This document shows, in pieces, positions 1 to 8,359 of a stretch of 52,627 nt of DNA. This DNA is from Abditibacteriaceae bacterium. GTDB taxonomy: Bacteria > Armatimonadota > Abditibacteriia > Abditibacteriales > Abditibacteriaceae. Numbering within the stretch: the first letter of the stretch is position 1; the number at the start of each line of letters is the position of its first letter. The stretch covers positions 1 to 52,627 of the forward strand of contig JAFAZH010000030.1 of the NCBI GenBank assembly GCA_019239895.1, written 5' to 3'. The position numbers were made by a program, and so were the translations under genes. The notes beneath the pieces were generated by a model, which was given only the letters and a program-made list of their open reading frames with translations, was not told where the DNA came from and did not search any database.

Positions 1-135
1 CAGCGCATCGAAACCACCTTTAGTCAAGTCACGAACTTATTGCCTAAGCACATCCACGCCGTCACACCGCAAGGGTTTGTGCTCAAACTGACGTGTTTTC
101 TCTTAGCCTTCTCTTTTCACTGTCTGTGTCGGTAG
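1..135 (+). mobile_element. 3' end of a DDE transposase gene (truncated by window edge)
   Basis: An open frame enters from the left edge and stops with TAG at 133-135, giving 44 residues. The segment reads RIETTFSQVTNLLPKHIHAV and then a hydrophobic stretch ending FHCLCR. This looks like the C-terminal part of an IS982-type DDE transposase, with the catalytic Glu in the IET stretch followed by a terminal helix; the assignment is from memory of the family. Only the tail is visible, so whether the element is intact cannot be judged. A hairpin with a T-run follows at 158-192. The 15 bp overlapping the stop codon (133-147) recur inverted at 32868-32882. Confidence 0.55.
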
Positions 136-157
136 CAACTTAGGTTAATTAACCATA

Positions 158-192
158 GCAGCGGCTGTTATCCATCAACAGTCGCTGCTTTT
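158..192 (+). terminator. Intrinsic terminator after the transposase gene
   Basis: A 12-bp stem (158-169 with 177-188, one G-U pair) closes a 7-nt loop and is followed by TTTT. It lies between the transposase stop and the next gene, so it probably ends transposase transcription. Confidence 0.6.
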
Positions 193-224
193 GCTTGCCA
201 AACCGGAGAAGATGACAGGCAAAG

Positions 225-230
225 TATAAT
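225..230 (+). promoter_or_regulatory. Candidate -10 box TATAAT for the 258-1025 gene
   Basis: A perfect TATAAT lies 27 nt before the start codon. No good -35 box is seen at 16-18 nt upstream, so this is only a candidate. A purine-rich ribosome binding site (TAGGAGAAG) lies between it and the ATG. Confidence 0.35.
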
Positions 231-257
231 AGTAGTGTAGGTGGTAGGAGAAGTCTA

Positions 258-1025
258 ATGCAGGACAAACTATTGATTTTTACTAAAGTTAGGCAGAATT
301 TTGTTGGTGCGAGTGTGACTGCTCTAAGTGCGTTATTAGTCGCAACACCTTTTTGGATGGCTCAAGCGGCCCCACAAAAGGTAACGCAGCCAACGATAGA
401 TGCGAAGGGACAGCAAGTAACAGCCGCTCTTAATAAAGTTTTACACGATAAAGTTTCCAGCCCCGGTGGTAAGCTGCAATTACAGGTGCAGCCCACGACG
501 CGGGCCGGTGAAGGATATTTTTCCGAAGTCTATATCGCCGCACATCCGGCCAAAATCAAAAAGATGCGTATGACTGATCTTGCTCTACGCGCTCGCAATG
601 TGCATGTGGATGTGCCATATTTGCTAAAAACCGGCAAAGTTACCACCCTGGCGTCCACAACCACCCTGCGCGCGGTGGTAACCGAAGCCGACTTGGACGA
701 CCTGTTGGCGCACGGTAAATCTACCGCCTCCATGCACTTGAAGGTTAAATATCTGGGCGGCGACCGCGTGCAAGTTGCGGGCGATTGGAATTGGTCGCTC
801 TTAAGCGGCCCGGTAGTGGGAGTTGGCCGTCTCCGCTTAGCCCCTGGTTATAAGGTCAATGTGGATGTGTTATCGCTGAAGCTGAATGGTGCAGAATTGC
901 CTGGGTTCATTAAGAACAAATTTAGCCAAAAATTGAATCCGCTGATTGACTATAATGATGTGCCCTTCCAGCCCCGCTTTAAAGGCATTAAGGTACAAGG
1001 CGATAAAGCTATCCTGTTTGCCTGA
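258..1025 (+). CDS. Exported protein with LmeA/DUF2993-like C-terminal region
   Basis: 255 residues. A signal peptide is visible: a basic start, a hydrophobic core at about 17-33, and cleavage near AQAAPQ at about 36-39. The mature part is soluble and beta-rich. The C-terminal 80 residues alternate hydrophobic strands (VGRLRLAPGYKVNVDVLSLK, then a buried LPGF helix, then an IKVQGDKAILFA end). That pattern resembles the LmeA/DUF2993 lipid-binding fold, in which a loop names 'Lng..lP..l' followed by a last strand. Role suggested by the fold: binding or moving lipid in the envelope. The downstream MscS gene starts 36 nt later, so the two may be co-transcribed. Family assignment is tentative; the export signal is solid. 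Confidence 0.6.
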   Translation: MQDKLLIFTKVRQNFVGASVTALSALLVATPFWMAQAAPQKVTQPTIDAKGQQVTAALNKVLHDKVSSPGGKLQLQVQPTTRAGEGYFSEVYIAAHPAKIKKMRMTDLALRARNVHVDVPYLLKTGKVTTLASTTTLRAVVTEADLDDLLAHGKSTASMHLKVKYLGGDRVQVAGDWNWSLLSGPVVGVGRLRLAPGYKVNVDVLSLKLNGAELPGFIKNKFSQKLNPLIDYNDVPFQPRFKGIKVQGDKAILFA

Positions 1026-1061
1026 AGCAACCGTATCAAAACTCCGCAACACTAACTGTAG

Positions 1062-1988
1062 ATGAATTTTGCCTGGCTAAAAATTGACGAAGGCCAACTA
1101 CTAGCCAAAACCATAAGCGTGCTGATTATTCTCATCGGCGCGCTTGTTGTTTGGTTATTGTTAGGGCGCGCGGCCCGGCGGACGCGGGAGCGTTTTGAAC
1201 GGTATCTCGATATTGAACCTGACTCATGGGAGCAGCGCAGCCAACTGGCGGCAGCCCAACGCCGCGTCACCGCCTTGCGCCTGGTATTTAACACTGGCAA
1301 ATACCTGCTTTGCGCGCTAGTCATCTTTCTGATTTTAGAACAGGTCAATATAAATCTTGGCTCGCTACTATTGCCCGCCGGGTTCTTAGGCGCAGCCCTG
1401 GGCTTAGGGTCTCAAAATTTAGTGCGTGATATGGTAGCCGGGCTTTTCATCGTTTTTGAAGGCCAGTTTGCTGTGGGCGATGTAGTCAGTATTAATGGCG
1501 TGTTAGGCACGATTGAGGAAGTTGGGTTTCGCGTGACTCGCCTGCGTGATGATGCGGCTCAACTGCACTTCTTTCCCAACGGCACCATCACTACGGTGGC
1601 TCGCTATCCCTACCGCTACGTGCCGCAGGTGCTTTTTGTGGCTTTGGAAGATGCTGCGCAACAGGAGAAAGCGGCGACCGTGATGCGGGAAGCAATCCAA
1701 AGGTTTGATGCGAAATTCAGTGCTACCGTTGGCCCGGTGGAGCAGCTTACAACTGAGAATAGCCATCAGGTTGAAGGTGCCGGGGCAGGAAGTGAAGAGT
1801 TGGAGCCAAGCACAGCAACAGACTTTACTGCGCCTGCGACGTGGGTGCGCTTTCGCCTCTATGCTGTGCCGTGGCGTCTGCAATTATTGAAGGACAAACT
1901 TCCGGCTAGTGTGAAAGCCGCTTTAGAGAAAGCCGAAGTAAAATTGGAGCCGGGCACTGAAGTAGAAGTCATTCCTGCTAATACTTAA
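1062..1988 (+). CDS. MscS-family small-conductance mechanosensitive channel
   Basis: 308 residues. Membrane segments lie at about 15-33, 82-100 and 104-130. The third carries the glycine/alanine-rich pore helix typical of MscS (GFLGAALGLGSQNLVRDMVA), followed directly by the beta domain with the signature FAVGDVVSINGVLGTIEEVG and a PNG turn. Such channels open under membrane tension and release solutes during osmotic downshock. The C-terminal region is longer than the simplest MscS proteins and carries an acidic, Gly/Glu-rich insertion at about 220-245. No strong ribosome binding site precedes the ATG, and the gene follows the exported-protein gene after 36 nt, which fits translation from a shared message. 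Confidence 0.9.
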   Translation: MNFAWLKIDEGQLLAKTISVLIILIGALVVWLLLGRAARRTRERFERYLDIEPDSWEQRSQLAAAQRRVTALRLVFNTGKYLLCALVIFLILEQVNINLGSLLLPAGFLGAALGLGSQNLVRDMVAGLFIVFEGQFAVGDVVSINGVLGTIEEVGFRVTRLRDDAAQLHFFPNGTITTVARYPYRYVPQVLFVALEDAAQQEKAATVMREAIQRFDAKFSATVGPVEQLTTENSHQVEGAGAGSEELEPSTATDFTAPATWVRFRLYAVPWRLQLLKDKLPASVKAALEKAEVKLEPGTEVEVIPANT

Positions 1989-2070
1989 AGTGTAAAATGA
2001 ATAAAGCGTTGAGATGAAGGATAGTAGCTGTCATGCTTTGTCCATTGTGCCAGAAGTTTGAACTGTAATC

Positions 2071-3438
2071 ATGAAATCTTCCATTCTAAGCATAATTATC
2101 ATCCTGCTGCTCGCCGGAGCCGGAGTGCTGTGGTTTAACAAGAGTAAAGGCGCTGGCCCGGTGGACAAGTCGGCTCCGTTTACCATCGTGGCAACTGCCA
2201 ACTGGGATGCGCAGATAGAACCTTGTGGCTGTTCACCCAATCAACCGGGCGGTCTCTCTCGTCTGGCAACTGTTATTCAGCAGCAACACCTGAAAAATGC
2301 CCTGATGGTAGATTGTGGCAACGTAGCAGCCAGCGGCTACGATCCTGAACTGACGCGCTTTCGGTATTTGCTTTTAGGGATGCAAGACTTAGGCTATCAA
2401 GTCATCAACCTTGGCGCGAATGAAGTGACAATGGGAGCCTCCCATATCCGCTATTTTCGAGATAACTACCCGCATCTCAAATTCGTTTCGGCTAATGTAA
2501 TGGATGCCCAGACGGGCAAGAGCCTGGTTGAGCCATATCAAATAGTGACCCTCCCGACGCTCAAGGTAGGCGTTACCGGAGTGACCACTGCTGGCGCTTC
2601 CCAGGATTTACAGATTAAAAAAAGCGACGACGCTATCAAGCAAGTTGTTAGCCAACTGAAGGGTCAGGTGGATTTAGTGGTGGTGCTGCAAGACAGCCCA
2701 GCCAAAGTTATGGTCTACGACCGAACGGGCCAGTTAAGTTGGCAAGGTAAAGTCCCCGATTTTGGCAAGGCGTTCAAAGCCCAGGCTGCATTAGACCATT
2801 TAAGTCAACCTCAACTCACCACTTTGGATATACCATTTAAAACCAAACCAGCGCCCGATTATGTCGCCAAAGTGAATAATTATAAACGAGCGGTTTCCTC
2901 ACTAGAATTTGACCCTTCCCAGTTTGCTCCCTATTCTCCGTTTTTCGGCAGCAAGGCGAAATTTGTGGGTGATACCACCTGTGCCACTTGCCATGCGCAG
3001 GCGCACGCCATCTGGCAGAAGACGCCCCATGCTCATGCGATGGCAGTTCTGCAAAAGAATAATGATGAAGGTCGCCCGGAGTGCGTGCGCTGCCACAGCG
3101 TTGGCTATGCCTTGCCGACTGGATTTAAAACGCTCAAAGAAACACCTCGTCTGGCTAACGTGCAGTGCGAAAGCTGTCACGGCCCCGGTGCCGCTCACGT
3201 CGCCTATTATCAGAAGCCGCAAACAACCCAGACACATGAGCCGCCTGATTATGGTGCAGTGGGCCAGCAGTTCTGCGTCAATTGCCACGACCCCGAAAAT
3301 GACCCGAAATATCACAAGCTTGGCTTTGCCCGCTACTGGGCTAAGATTAAACACGGAAATGAGTCAAGTGACAGCAACAAACTGAGTGCTAAGCCGAGTG
3401 TTCGTGAGATGTTAGCGGCTTTGGATGCTCAGCATTAG
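2071..3438 (+). CDS. Tetraheme cytochrome c fused to a degenerate 5'-nucleotidase-like domain
   Basis: 455 residues. An N-terminal membrane anchor (residues 5-22) is followed by a domain at about 37-260 that resembles UshA-type metallophosphoesterases (PCGC at 51-54, then GGLSR). Its metal-binding positions look lost: NWD at 44-46 where D-x-H is usual, CGN at 82-84 where GD is usual, GANE at 115-118 where GNHE is usual. The C-terminal part carries four CxxCH heme sites at 304, 338, 366 and 402, in a cytochrome c554/NrfA-related arrangement with extra histidines (HAHAM) for distal ligation. Expected location is the periplasm or outer face of the membrane, moving electrons. The fusion is known in heterotrophic and lithotrophic bacteria; the electron partner is not evident here. 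Confidence 0.85.
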   Translation: MKSSILSIIIILLLAGAGVLWFNKSKGAGPVDKSAPFTIVATANWDAQIEPCGCSPNQPGGLSRLATVIQQQHLKNALMVDCGNVAASGYDPELTRFRYLLLGMQDLGYQVINLGANEVTMGASHIRYFRDNYPHLKFVSANVMDAQTGKSLVEPYQIVTLPTLKVGVTGVTTAGASQDLQIKKSDDAIKQVVSQLKGQVDLVVVLQDSPAKVMVYDRTGQLSWQGKVPDFGKAFKAQAALDHLSQPQLTTLDIPFKTKPAPDYVAKVNNYKRAVSSLEFDPSQFAPYSPFFGSKAKFVGDTTCATCHAQAHAIWQKTPHAHAMAVLQKNNDEGRPECVRCHSVGYALPTGFKTLKETPRLANVQCESCHGPGAAHVAYYQKPQTTQTHEPPDYGAVGQQFCVNCHDPENDPKYHKLGFARYWAKIKHGNESSDSNKLSAKPSVREMLAALDAQH

Positions 3439-3599
3439 CAATAAATAAGTGGCATCTCATTTTGAGATTACGTAGCCAAATAGGAGCTTGTCATGCTTCG
3501 CGCAGCGAAGAATCTTGTATGAGCGTCTCTATAACTATGGGTGAATTGGACACACTATAACTCCCCTAAACATGACAGATTGTCGCGTTATAAACAGGG

Positions 3600-3672
3600 C
3601 TTATGCAGACCCGCCGCTCAAGCAGCGGGCTGAGGGTAAAAGCCCGCTGCTTGAGCGGCGGGCCTGCATAAG
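3600..3672. repeat. 32-bp-stem GC-rich hairpin between convergent genes (mosaic element I)
   Basis: Arms 3600-3631 and 3641-3672 pair over 32 bp with one mismatch around a 9-nt loop. The word CCGCTCAAGCAGCGGGCTGA inside it recurs in altered form at about 29733-29756. It lies between the convergent cytochrome and membrane-protein genes and could act as a two-way transcription barrier, but it has no T-run. Confidence 0.8.
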
Positions 3673-3687
3673 CCTAATAGAGTGTTC

Positions 3688-5082
3688 TTATGCCAAACCC
3701 ACAGAGTGATGTACCTTAACATTGAGCAGCCTCCGCCAGGGTTGGGGACGACCAAAATCGAGCCAGACCAACTTGAGAAAATAGGCCCAGTAGACGCTGC
3801 GGATTAACGAGGCGGGTAGAGTGTAATGCCAGCCGATGAAGTCTAACACTGGTGCATAAGAGAGAAATAAGAACAGCCAGACTGCTGCCGTGGATTCTGT
3901 CTTGCGATATTTCCACAACAGAAAAATGGCGTACAAGTTAACGAGCATATCAATGGCATCGCGCCCATGTGCTTGCTTAACTGGCTGATCGAAAATAAAC
4001 CAAAACGCGTCTGTTAGTGACCATCCTACTATCATCAAGTAAAGTGCAATAGTCAACAGAGCGAGGGGAAAGCTAATATAGAGTTTGTTGAGCCATTTAA
4101 TGGCGGTATTTTGATGGGGTTCCAGATGGTGAAGCTTTATCAGGGTGCCAGACAAGGCAAAGATTAAAAGCAAGAGAACCGGGAACCACCATTGTCCCGT
4201 GATGAGATAACGCCCGGCACTGCTGTACATAAATAAAAGCGGCTTATGGACGAACTGAATTGGCTTTAACGATGGATTACGTGGGTCGGCAATGATAGCG
4301 GCGCGATATTGCCAGAGCAGCAACACCGCACAAAGCATGGCGACGGCTTGAGTCGTAGCAGTTTGCCACTGAACATGGGCGATGTGGCGGCGGGTGATAA
4401 CAACCGTTAAAGCAAAGAGGGGGAAAATATAAACATGTTCTTTGGCCAGACAGCCTGCCAAAAATAAAAGCCAGGACCAAATTAGATATCTTCTCTCGGC
4501 TCGTTCATACCAGATGTCAAAGCAAAGTAGAGCGCCTATCATGAGGGCGTGCATGAACAATTCTTGATGCACGGGAAACCAGATGAGCCAGTAATCTTGT
4601 TGCCCCACATTGATGAAGCGAACCCAGGTGGCCATCACCGCTGCCAGCACTGCGCACAGCCTGGATTGCGTCAGCCGCCAGGCGAGGGTTGCAACGAGCA
4701 AGCAGTTAAGAACGAAGAGCCAAAAGCCCAGCCAACCGCTCCACAGAAAGCCCCAGTGCAGGCCAATCCAGCACTCAATCCAGAAGAGATAAGAAGAGAG
4801 TGGGCGAAAAGCTGGGATGCCGACTTGAATCCAGGTGCCATGCCACCACTTCAGGCCATCTGCCCAGAGATGGGGAGCCTGGTAATAGCCCATTAAAATG
4901 AAGCCAATATCGTTTAACTTGAGGAGATCATGCAGAGATGTAAAACGGATGAATTGCCAGTTCCAGACGTAAGCCAGCACGACAACAAGCAATAAGAGGA
5001 ATAGTTTTTCGCTTAGGCTTACCGGGGGCAGGGGAGTGTAATTAATCGAGGGTGCGGCATCAGTTGAGTTCGCCTCATTCAT
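3688..5082 (-). CDS. Polytopic membrane protein, GT-C glycosyltransferase-like
   Basis: 464 residues with about ten hydrophobic segments spread over the length. The first extracytoplasmic loop is long, charged and aromatic (about 50-100), and contains FRPLSSYLFW. A KE pair follows a membrane segment at about 215 (CLAKEHVYIF). This layout fits GT-C/ArnT/PMT-type glycosyltransferases, which use lipid-linked sugars, but no diagnostic motif is clear, so the function is open. Its start overlaps the 3' end of proB by 8 bp (5075-5082), so translation is probably coupled to proB. In many bacteria the gene after proB is proA; here it is not. Confidence 0.7.
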   Translation of the reverse strand: MNEANSTDAAPSINYTPLPPVSLSEKLFLLLLVVVLAYVWNWQFIRFTSLHDLLKLNDIGFILMGYYQAPHLWADGLKWWHGTWIQVGIPAFRPLSSYLFWIECWIGLHWGFLWSGWLGFWLFVLNCLLVATLAWRLTQSRLCAVLAAVMATWVRFINVGQQDYWLIWFPVHQELFMHALMIGALLCFDIWYERAERRYLIWSWLLFLAGCLAKEHVYIFPLFALTVVITRRHIAHVQWQTATTQAVAMLCAVLLLWQYRAAIIADPRNPSLKPIQFVHKPLLFMYSSAGRYLITGQWWFPVLLLLIFALSGTLIKLHHLEPHQNTAIKWLNKLYISFPLALLTIALYLMIVGWSLTDAFWFIFDQPVKQAHGRDAIDMLVNLYAIFLLWKYRKTESTAAVWLFLFLSYAPVLDFIGWHYTLPASLIRSVYWAYFLKLVWLDFGRPQPWRRLLNVKVHHSVGLA

Positions 5083-6181
5083 GATGCTCCTGCGACGTAG
5101 CAGTGTGAGGGTGGGTTAAGCTGAGATTATCCCGATGTACGGCTTCTTTAAAATCAGCACGGCCTAAGACTTCGGTAATCTGGGAAGAGTGCAAACCGGC
5201 GATGTGACGCAGGTCGTCGGCAGAATAGTTGGAGAGACCCCGCGCATATTCGCCCGCACTGTCGCGGATGCTGACCAAGGCTCCAGGTTCAAACTGTCCT
5301 TCAACTCCTATAATACCAATGGGTAGCAGTGAGGAACCTTTATCCACGATGGCGGCGCGGGCACAATCGTTGAGGATGAGCGTGCCCTGCGTGTGGCGGC
5401 CAAAGGCAATCCATCGTTTGCGGCCTCGTAAAGCGGCACGCGCTGTGAAACGAGTGCCAATCGCTTCGCTGTGTGCCACCCGCACCACAATGTCCGGATC
5501 GCGCCCGTGGGCAATGACCAGTTCGATACCAGCCTGGGTCGCAATGCGGGCGGCCTCAATTTTCGTCCGCATCCCGCCAGTGCCGCCAACTGTGCCCGCA
5601 CCTCCGGCAGCGGCTTCAATCTCTGAGGTGATGCGCTCAATGCGGGACACTGGTTCAGAGGCACCCGGCAGATAAAAGCCATCCACGTCGGAAAGCAGAA
5701 CGACCAGATCGGCCTCGGCTACCAGAGCGGTGAGGGCGGCCAGGCTATCGTTATCGCCAAAGCGAATTTCTTCGGTAGCGACCGTATCGTTTTCGTTGAC
5801 AACAGGAATAACGCCCCACTTAAAAAGTTGGGTCATGGTGTGGCGTGCATTGAGGAAACGCCGCCGGTCGGCTACATCCGAGCGCGTCAATAAAAGCTGC
5901 GCTACGTGCGTCTCCACCGCATCAAAGGCCCGCCGATAAGCCCGCATCAGCAGGCTTTGTCCAATCGCCGCCGCTGCCTGCTTTTCGGGCAAGCGCACGG
6001 CACGCTCTTTGTGGATGGTATCGAGACCAATACGAATCGAGCCGGAAGTGACAATCACCACGCGCCAATGTTCGGCTCGTAATGTGGCGACCTGCCGCGC
6101 CAGTTGATTGAGATATTCCTGTTCCACCACCCCATTGCGCGTAATGGTGCTGGTGCCAAGCTTAATGACAATCGTTTTCAT
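5075..6181 (-). CDS. proB: Glutamate 5-kinase
   Basis: 368 residues, the usual length for the long form. It phosphorylates L-glutamate at the gamma carboxyl with ATP, the first step of proline synthesis, in the cytosol. The amino-acid-kinase domain (about 1-250) begins IKLGTSTITR, has the VIVTSGS loop, and keeps the family block NENDTVATEEIRFGDNDSLA with LLSDVDGFY. The last 100 residues form a PUA domain (GTLILNDCARAAI onward). It belongs to the rplU-rpmA-obgE-proB block, a common bacterial order. Its leader is filled entirely by a 136-bp palindromic element (6191-6326), so any message shared with obgE must carry a 30-bp hairpin just before the proB start. Confidence 0.95.
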   Translation of the reverse strand: MKTIVIKLGTSTITRNGVVEQEYLNQLARQVATLRAEHWRVVIVTSGSIRIGLDTIHKERAVRLPEKQAAAAIGQSLLMRAYRRAFDAVETHVAQLLLTRSDVADRRRFLNARHTMTQLFKWGVIPVVNENDTVATEEIRFGDNDSLAALTALVAEADLVVLLSDVDGFYLPGASEPVSRIERITSEIEAAAGGAGTVGGTGGMRTKIEAARIATQAGIELVIAHGRDPDIVVRVAHSEAIGTRFTARAALRGRKRWIAFGRHTQGTLILNDCARAAIVDKGSSLLPIGIIGVEGQFEPGALVSIRDSAGEYARGLSNYSADDLRHIAGLHSSQITEVLGRADFKEAVHRDNLSLTHPHTATSQEHHE

Positions 6182-6190
6182 GCAGATTTA

Positions 6191-6326
6191 ATTCACCACA
6201 AAGACACAAAGGGCACAAAGAAGAAAACAGGAAACAGCACACGGGTTCATGTTAGCGACTACGTTTTCTGTTTCCTCTATTCTGTATGCTCTAACTCTTT
6301 GTGCCCTTTGTGTCTTTGTGGTGAAT
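6191..6326. repeat. 136-bp palindromic element A, between obgE and proB
   Basis: The ends are perfect 30-bp inverted repeats (6191-6220 and 6297-6326) built of three CACAAAG-like words spaced 8-9 nt. The interior is 76 bp. The whole sequence is identical to the reverse complement of 8219-8354. It ends one base from the obgE stop codon and starts 10 bases before proB, so it occupies the entire spacer. Confidence 0.95.
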
Positions 6327-6327
6327 C

Positions 6328-7647
6328 TCATTCCTCAAAAGCAAACGCGACTTTGCCCACATGCACGAGATCGCCGTGCCTGACTCCCGTTTCTTTGAGT
6401 TGGTTGAGGACGCCTTGCCGTTCTAACAAGCGATGCAGGTGGAGCACGGCTTCATAGTTCTCCATATCAAAGCGTTCCACTAATCGCTGCAAGGAACCGC
6501 CCTCGACTTCCCATTCGCTCATGCCATCGGCGTAACGGGCGATTTCTTTAATGACAAAAGGCTTGTCCACACTGACACGAGTGACTTCAACTGGTGGTGG
6601 CACTTCTTCATGCTCCAGGCTCTCGCGAGCTTCCTTGACCAATTCCCACACGCGCCACAAGAGCGGCTGTAAGCCCTCACTCGTAGCCGCAGAGATTTCA
6701 AAGACCTCGCAACCTCGCGCCTGGAGTCTCTGCTTTAAGTGCGTAATCTCCTGTAGGGCTGCTTCATCGGCGCTGATCGCATCCAGTTTGTTAATGGCAA
6801 CTAACTGGGGCCGCTCTAAGAGTTCATCTTTCCACAGCTTTAGCTCGCGGTTGAGGCTCATGAAGTTGCGCCACAGCATCGTGCCGCCATGCTCGCCCTG
6901 GGCCTGGGTTGCGTCTAATAAGTGAATAAAGACTGGGGCGCGTTCGATATGCTTTAAGAACTGATGGCCTAAGCCAGCGCCACGATGCGCGCCGCGAATT
7001 AGCCCTGGAATATCGGCAACGATGAACTGGGTTTCCGTATCGAGACGCACGGCTCCCAGATTGGGCACGAGGGTGGTAAAAGGATAATCTGCAATCTTGG
7101 GACGCGCCGCCGAGATTGCGGCAATGAGGGTACTCTTGCCAGCGTTAGGCAAACCGATCAGGGCCACATCCGCGAGGACTTTAAGGGTGAGCTTAAGCGT
7201 GCGCTCTTCGCCGTGTGAGCCTTTCTCGGAAAAGCGCGGTGCCTGGCGTGCCGAAGAAACAAAGCGGGTGTTACCCCGCCCGCCAATGCCGCCCTGTGCG
7301 GCGATAAAGGTCTGGCCTGGCACGAGGAGGTCAGTGAGTAATGCACCAGTGGCAGCATCGAAAACCTGAGTGCCAATGGGCACATTGAGCGTGACGGATG
7401 CGCCGTCATTACCCTTGCGCCGTCCGCCCTCGCCATGCCGCCCGCGCTCGCCTTTATAGTGGCGATGCCGCGAGAAGTCAAGCAGCGTCTTGACGTGGGG
7501 ATGCACTTTTAAAATGACGTGGCCACCATCGCCGCCATCACCACCAGAGGGGCCGCCATGTGGCATATACTTCTCGCGCCGGAAAGCGACCGAGCCATCG
7601 CCACCCTCGCCGCCTTTTACTTCAATTGTTGCTTCATCTACAAACAT
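6328..7647 (-). CDS. obgE: Obg-family GTPase, ribosome-associated
   Basis: 439 residues. The glycine-rich Obg fold occupies about 1-157 (EGGDGSVAFRREKY, then many GG turns). The G domain follows with G1 GLPNAGKST at about 166, G3 DIPGLI, and G4 NKLD. The C-terminal OCT domain (about 355-430) has the typical ...W.VEGG..QRLVERFDMENYEA pattern. Obg binds the 50S subunit, helps its late assembly and links growth to GTP and ppGpp levels. The gene is in the classic rplU-rpmA-obgE order, but an intrinsic terminator and a 150-bp repeat mosaic lie in the rpmA-obgE spacer, so it may have its own promoter. The start ATG follows a weak site; alignment with the family supports it. Confidence 0.97.
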   Translation of the reverse strand: MFVDEATIEVKGGEGGDGSVAFRREKYMPHGGPSGGDGGDGGHVILKVHPHVKTLLDFSRHRHYKGERGRHGEGGRRKGNDGASVTLNVPIGTQVFDAATGALLTDLLVPGQTFIAAQGGIGGRGNTRFVSSARQAPRFSEKGSHGEERTLKLTLKVLADVALIGLPNAGKSTLIAAISAARPKIADYPFTTLVPNLGAVRLDTETQFIVADIPGLIRGAHRGAGLGHQFLKHIERAPVFIHLLDATQAQGEHGGTMLWRNFMSLNRELKLWKDELLERPQLVAINKLDAISADEAALQEITHLKQRLQARGCEVFEISAATSEGLQPLLWRVWELVKEARESLEHEEVPPPVEVTRVSVDKPFVIKEIARYADGMSEWEVEGGSLQRLVERFDMENYEAVLHLHRLLERQGVLNQLKETGVRHGDLVHVGKVAFAFEE

Positions 7648-7693
7648 TATTACACTCTACAACTTCTTAATAACTCAAGCTGTTACTTTGTGC

Positions 7694-7845
7694 CAGGCGG
7701 CAGGCGGCTGAAGCCGCCGGCAACCACGGCGCAAAGCCTGCCTGCGCAGGCTCCCAATGGATAAACTTCATGCTCTGCCCCAGAGTCCGCGCAGGCGGAC
7801 TTGGTGTCGTGGTTGCCGCGAATTTATTCGCCAAGCCACAGGTAG
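7694..7845. repeat. GC-rich palindrome mosaic F in the obgE leader
   Basis: A string of short perfect palindromes: GGCGGCTGAAGCCGCC at about 7703, AGCCTGCCTGCGCAGGCT at about 7735, AGTCCGCGCAGGCGGACT at 7784-7801, and GCGAATTTATTCGC at 7817-7830. They are nested inside a long-range 10-bp inverted repeat (GGCAACCACG at 7719, CGTGGTTGCC at about 7808). The word GCGGACTTGGT recurs in mosaic G near 32960. Confidence 0.8.
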
Positions 7846-7859
7846 CAACTTCTTAATAA

Positions 7860-7888
7860 CAAAAACGCCAAGACCATGTGGTTTGGCG
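7860..7888 (-). terminator. Intrinsic terminator downstream of rpmA
   Basis: On the minus strand an ACGCCAAACC...GGTCTTGGCGT stem-loop is followed by TTTTTG. It sits 27 nt after the rpmA stop codon and should end most rplU-rpmA transcription before obgE. A T-run on the other side makes it possibly bidirectional. Confidence 0.8.
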
Positions 7889-7914
7889 TTTTTATGGTAT
7901 CCGAAATGGGTGCT

Positions 7915-8187
7915 TTATTCAGCGGTTTGAGGATGCACCGAAATCTGCTTGCCACTGCTCTTGGCGCGATGCGAAGGCTCAAAAGCCACGACCCCATTAA
8001 TCTTAGCGAACAGGGTATCATCCGAACCAATGCCAACATTAGTTCCGGGCTGATAGAAAGTGCCGCGCTGCCGCACTAAGATGCTACCCGCCGTGACGGT
8101 CTGTCCACCAAAAGCTTTAATACCTAAACGCTGGGAATTAGAATCTCGTCCGTTCCGCGACGATCCCATACCTTTTTTATGTGCCAT
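7915..8187 (-). CDS. rpmA: 50S ribosomal protein L27
   Basis: 90 residues. The N-terminus [20 protein letters not shown] matches the conserved L27 tail that reaches toward the peptidyl-transferase centre, and the core ([18 protein letters not shown], then [16 protein letters not shown] turns) is canonical. There is no Firmicutes-type N-terminal extension that would need protease removal. A good ribosome binding site (AAGGAG) lies just before the start. It follows rplU after a 172-nt spacer that contains the 136-bp palindromic element B. An intrinsic terminator follows the gene. Confidence 0.97.
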   Translation of the reverse strand: MAHKKGMGSSRNGRDSNSQRLGIKAFGGQTVTAGSILVRQRGTFYQPGTNVGIGSDDTLFAKINGVVAFEPSHRAKSSGKQISVHPQTAE

Positions 8188-8218
8188 TACAAACTCCTTA
8201 TAATTTTAACACACTTGA

Positions 8219-8354
8219 ATTCACCACAAAGACACAAAGGGCACAAAGAGTTAGAGCATACAGAATAGAGGAAACAGAAAACGTAGTCGCTAACATGAAC
8301 CCGTGTGCTGTTTCCTGTTTTCTTCTTTGTGCCCTTTGTGTCTTTGTGGTGAAT
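8219..8354. repeat. 136-bp palindromic element B, between rplU and rpmA
   Basis: Same sequence as element A but in the opposite orientation, with the same 30-bp perfect terminal inverted repeats (8219-8248 and 8325-8354). It starts 5 nt after the rplU stop on the coding strand and leaves only the ribosome binding region before rpmA. No target-site duplication is evident around either copy. Confidence 0.95.
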
Positions 8355-8359
8355 CTTTC

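Noticed and set aside
7694..7845. Riboswitch in the obgE leader
   Set aside because: The pairing is explained by the repeat mosaic and its words recur elsewhere outside leaders.
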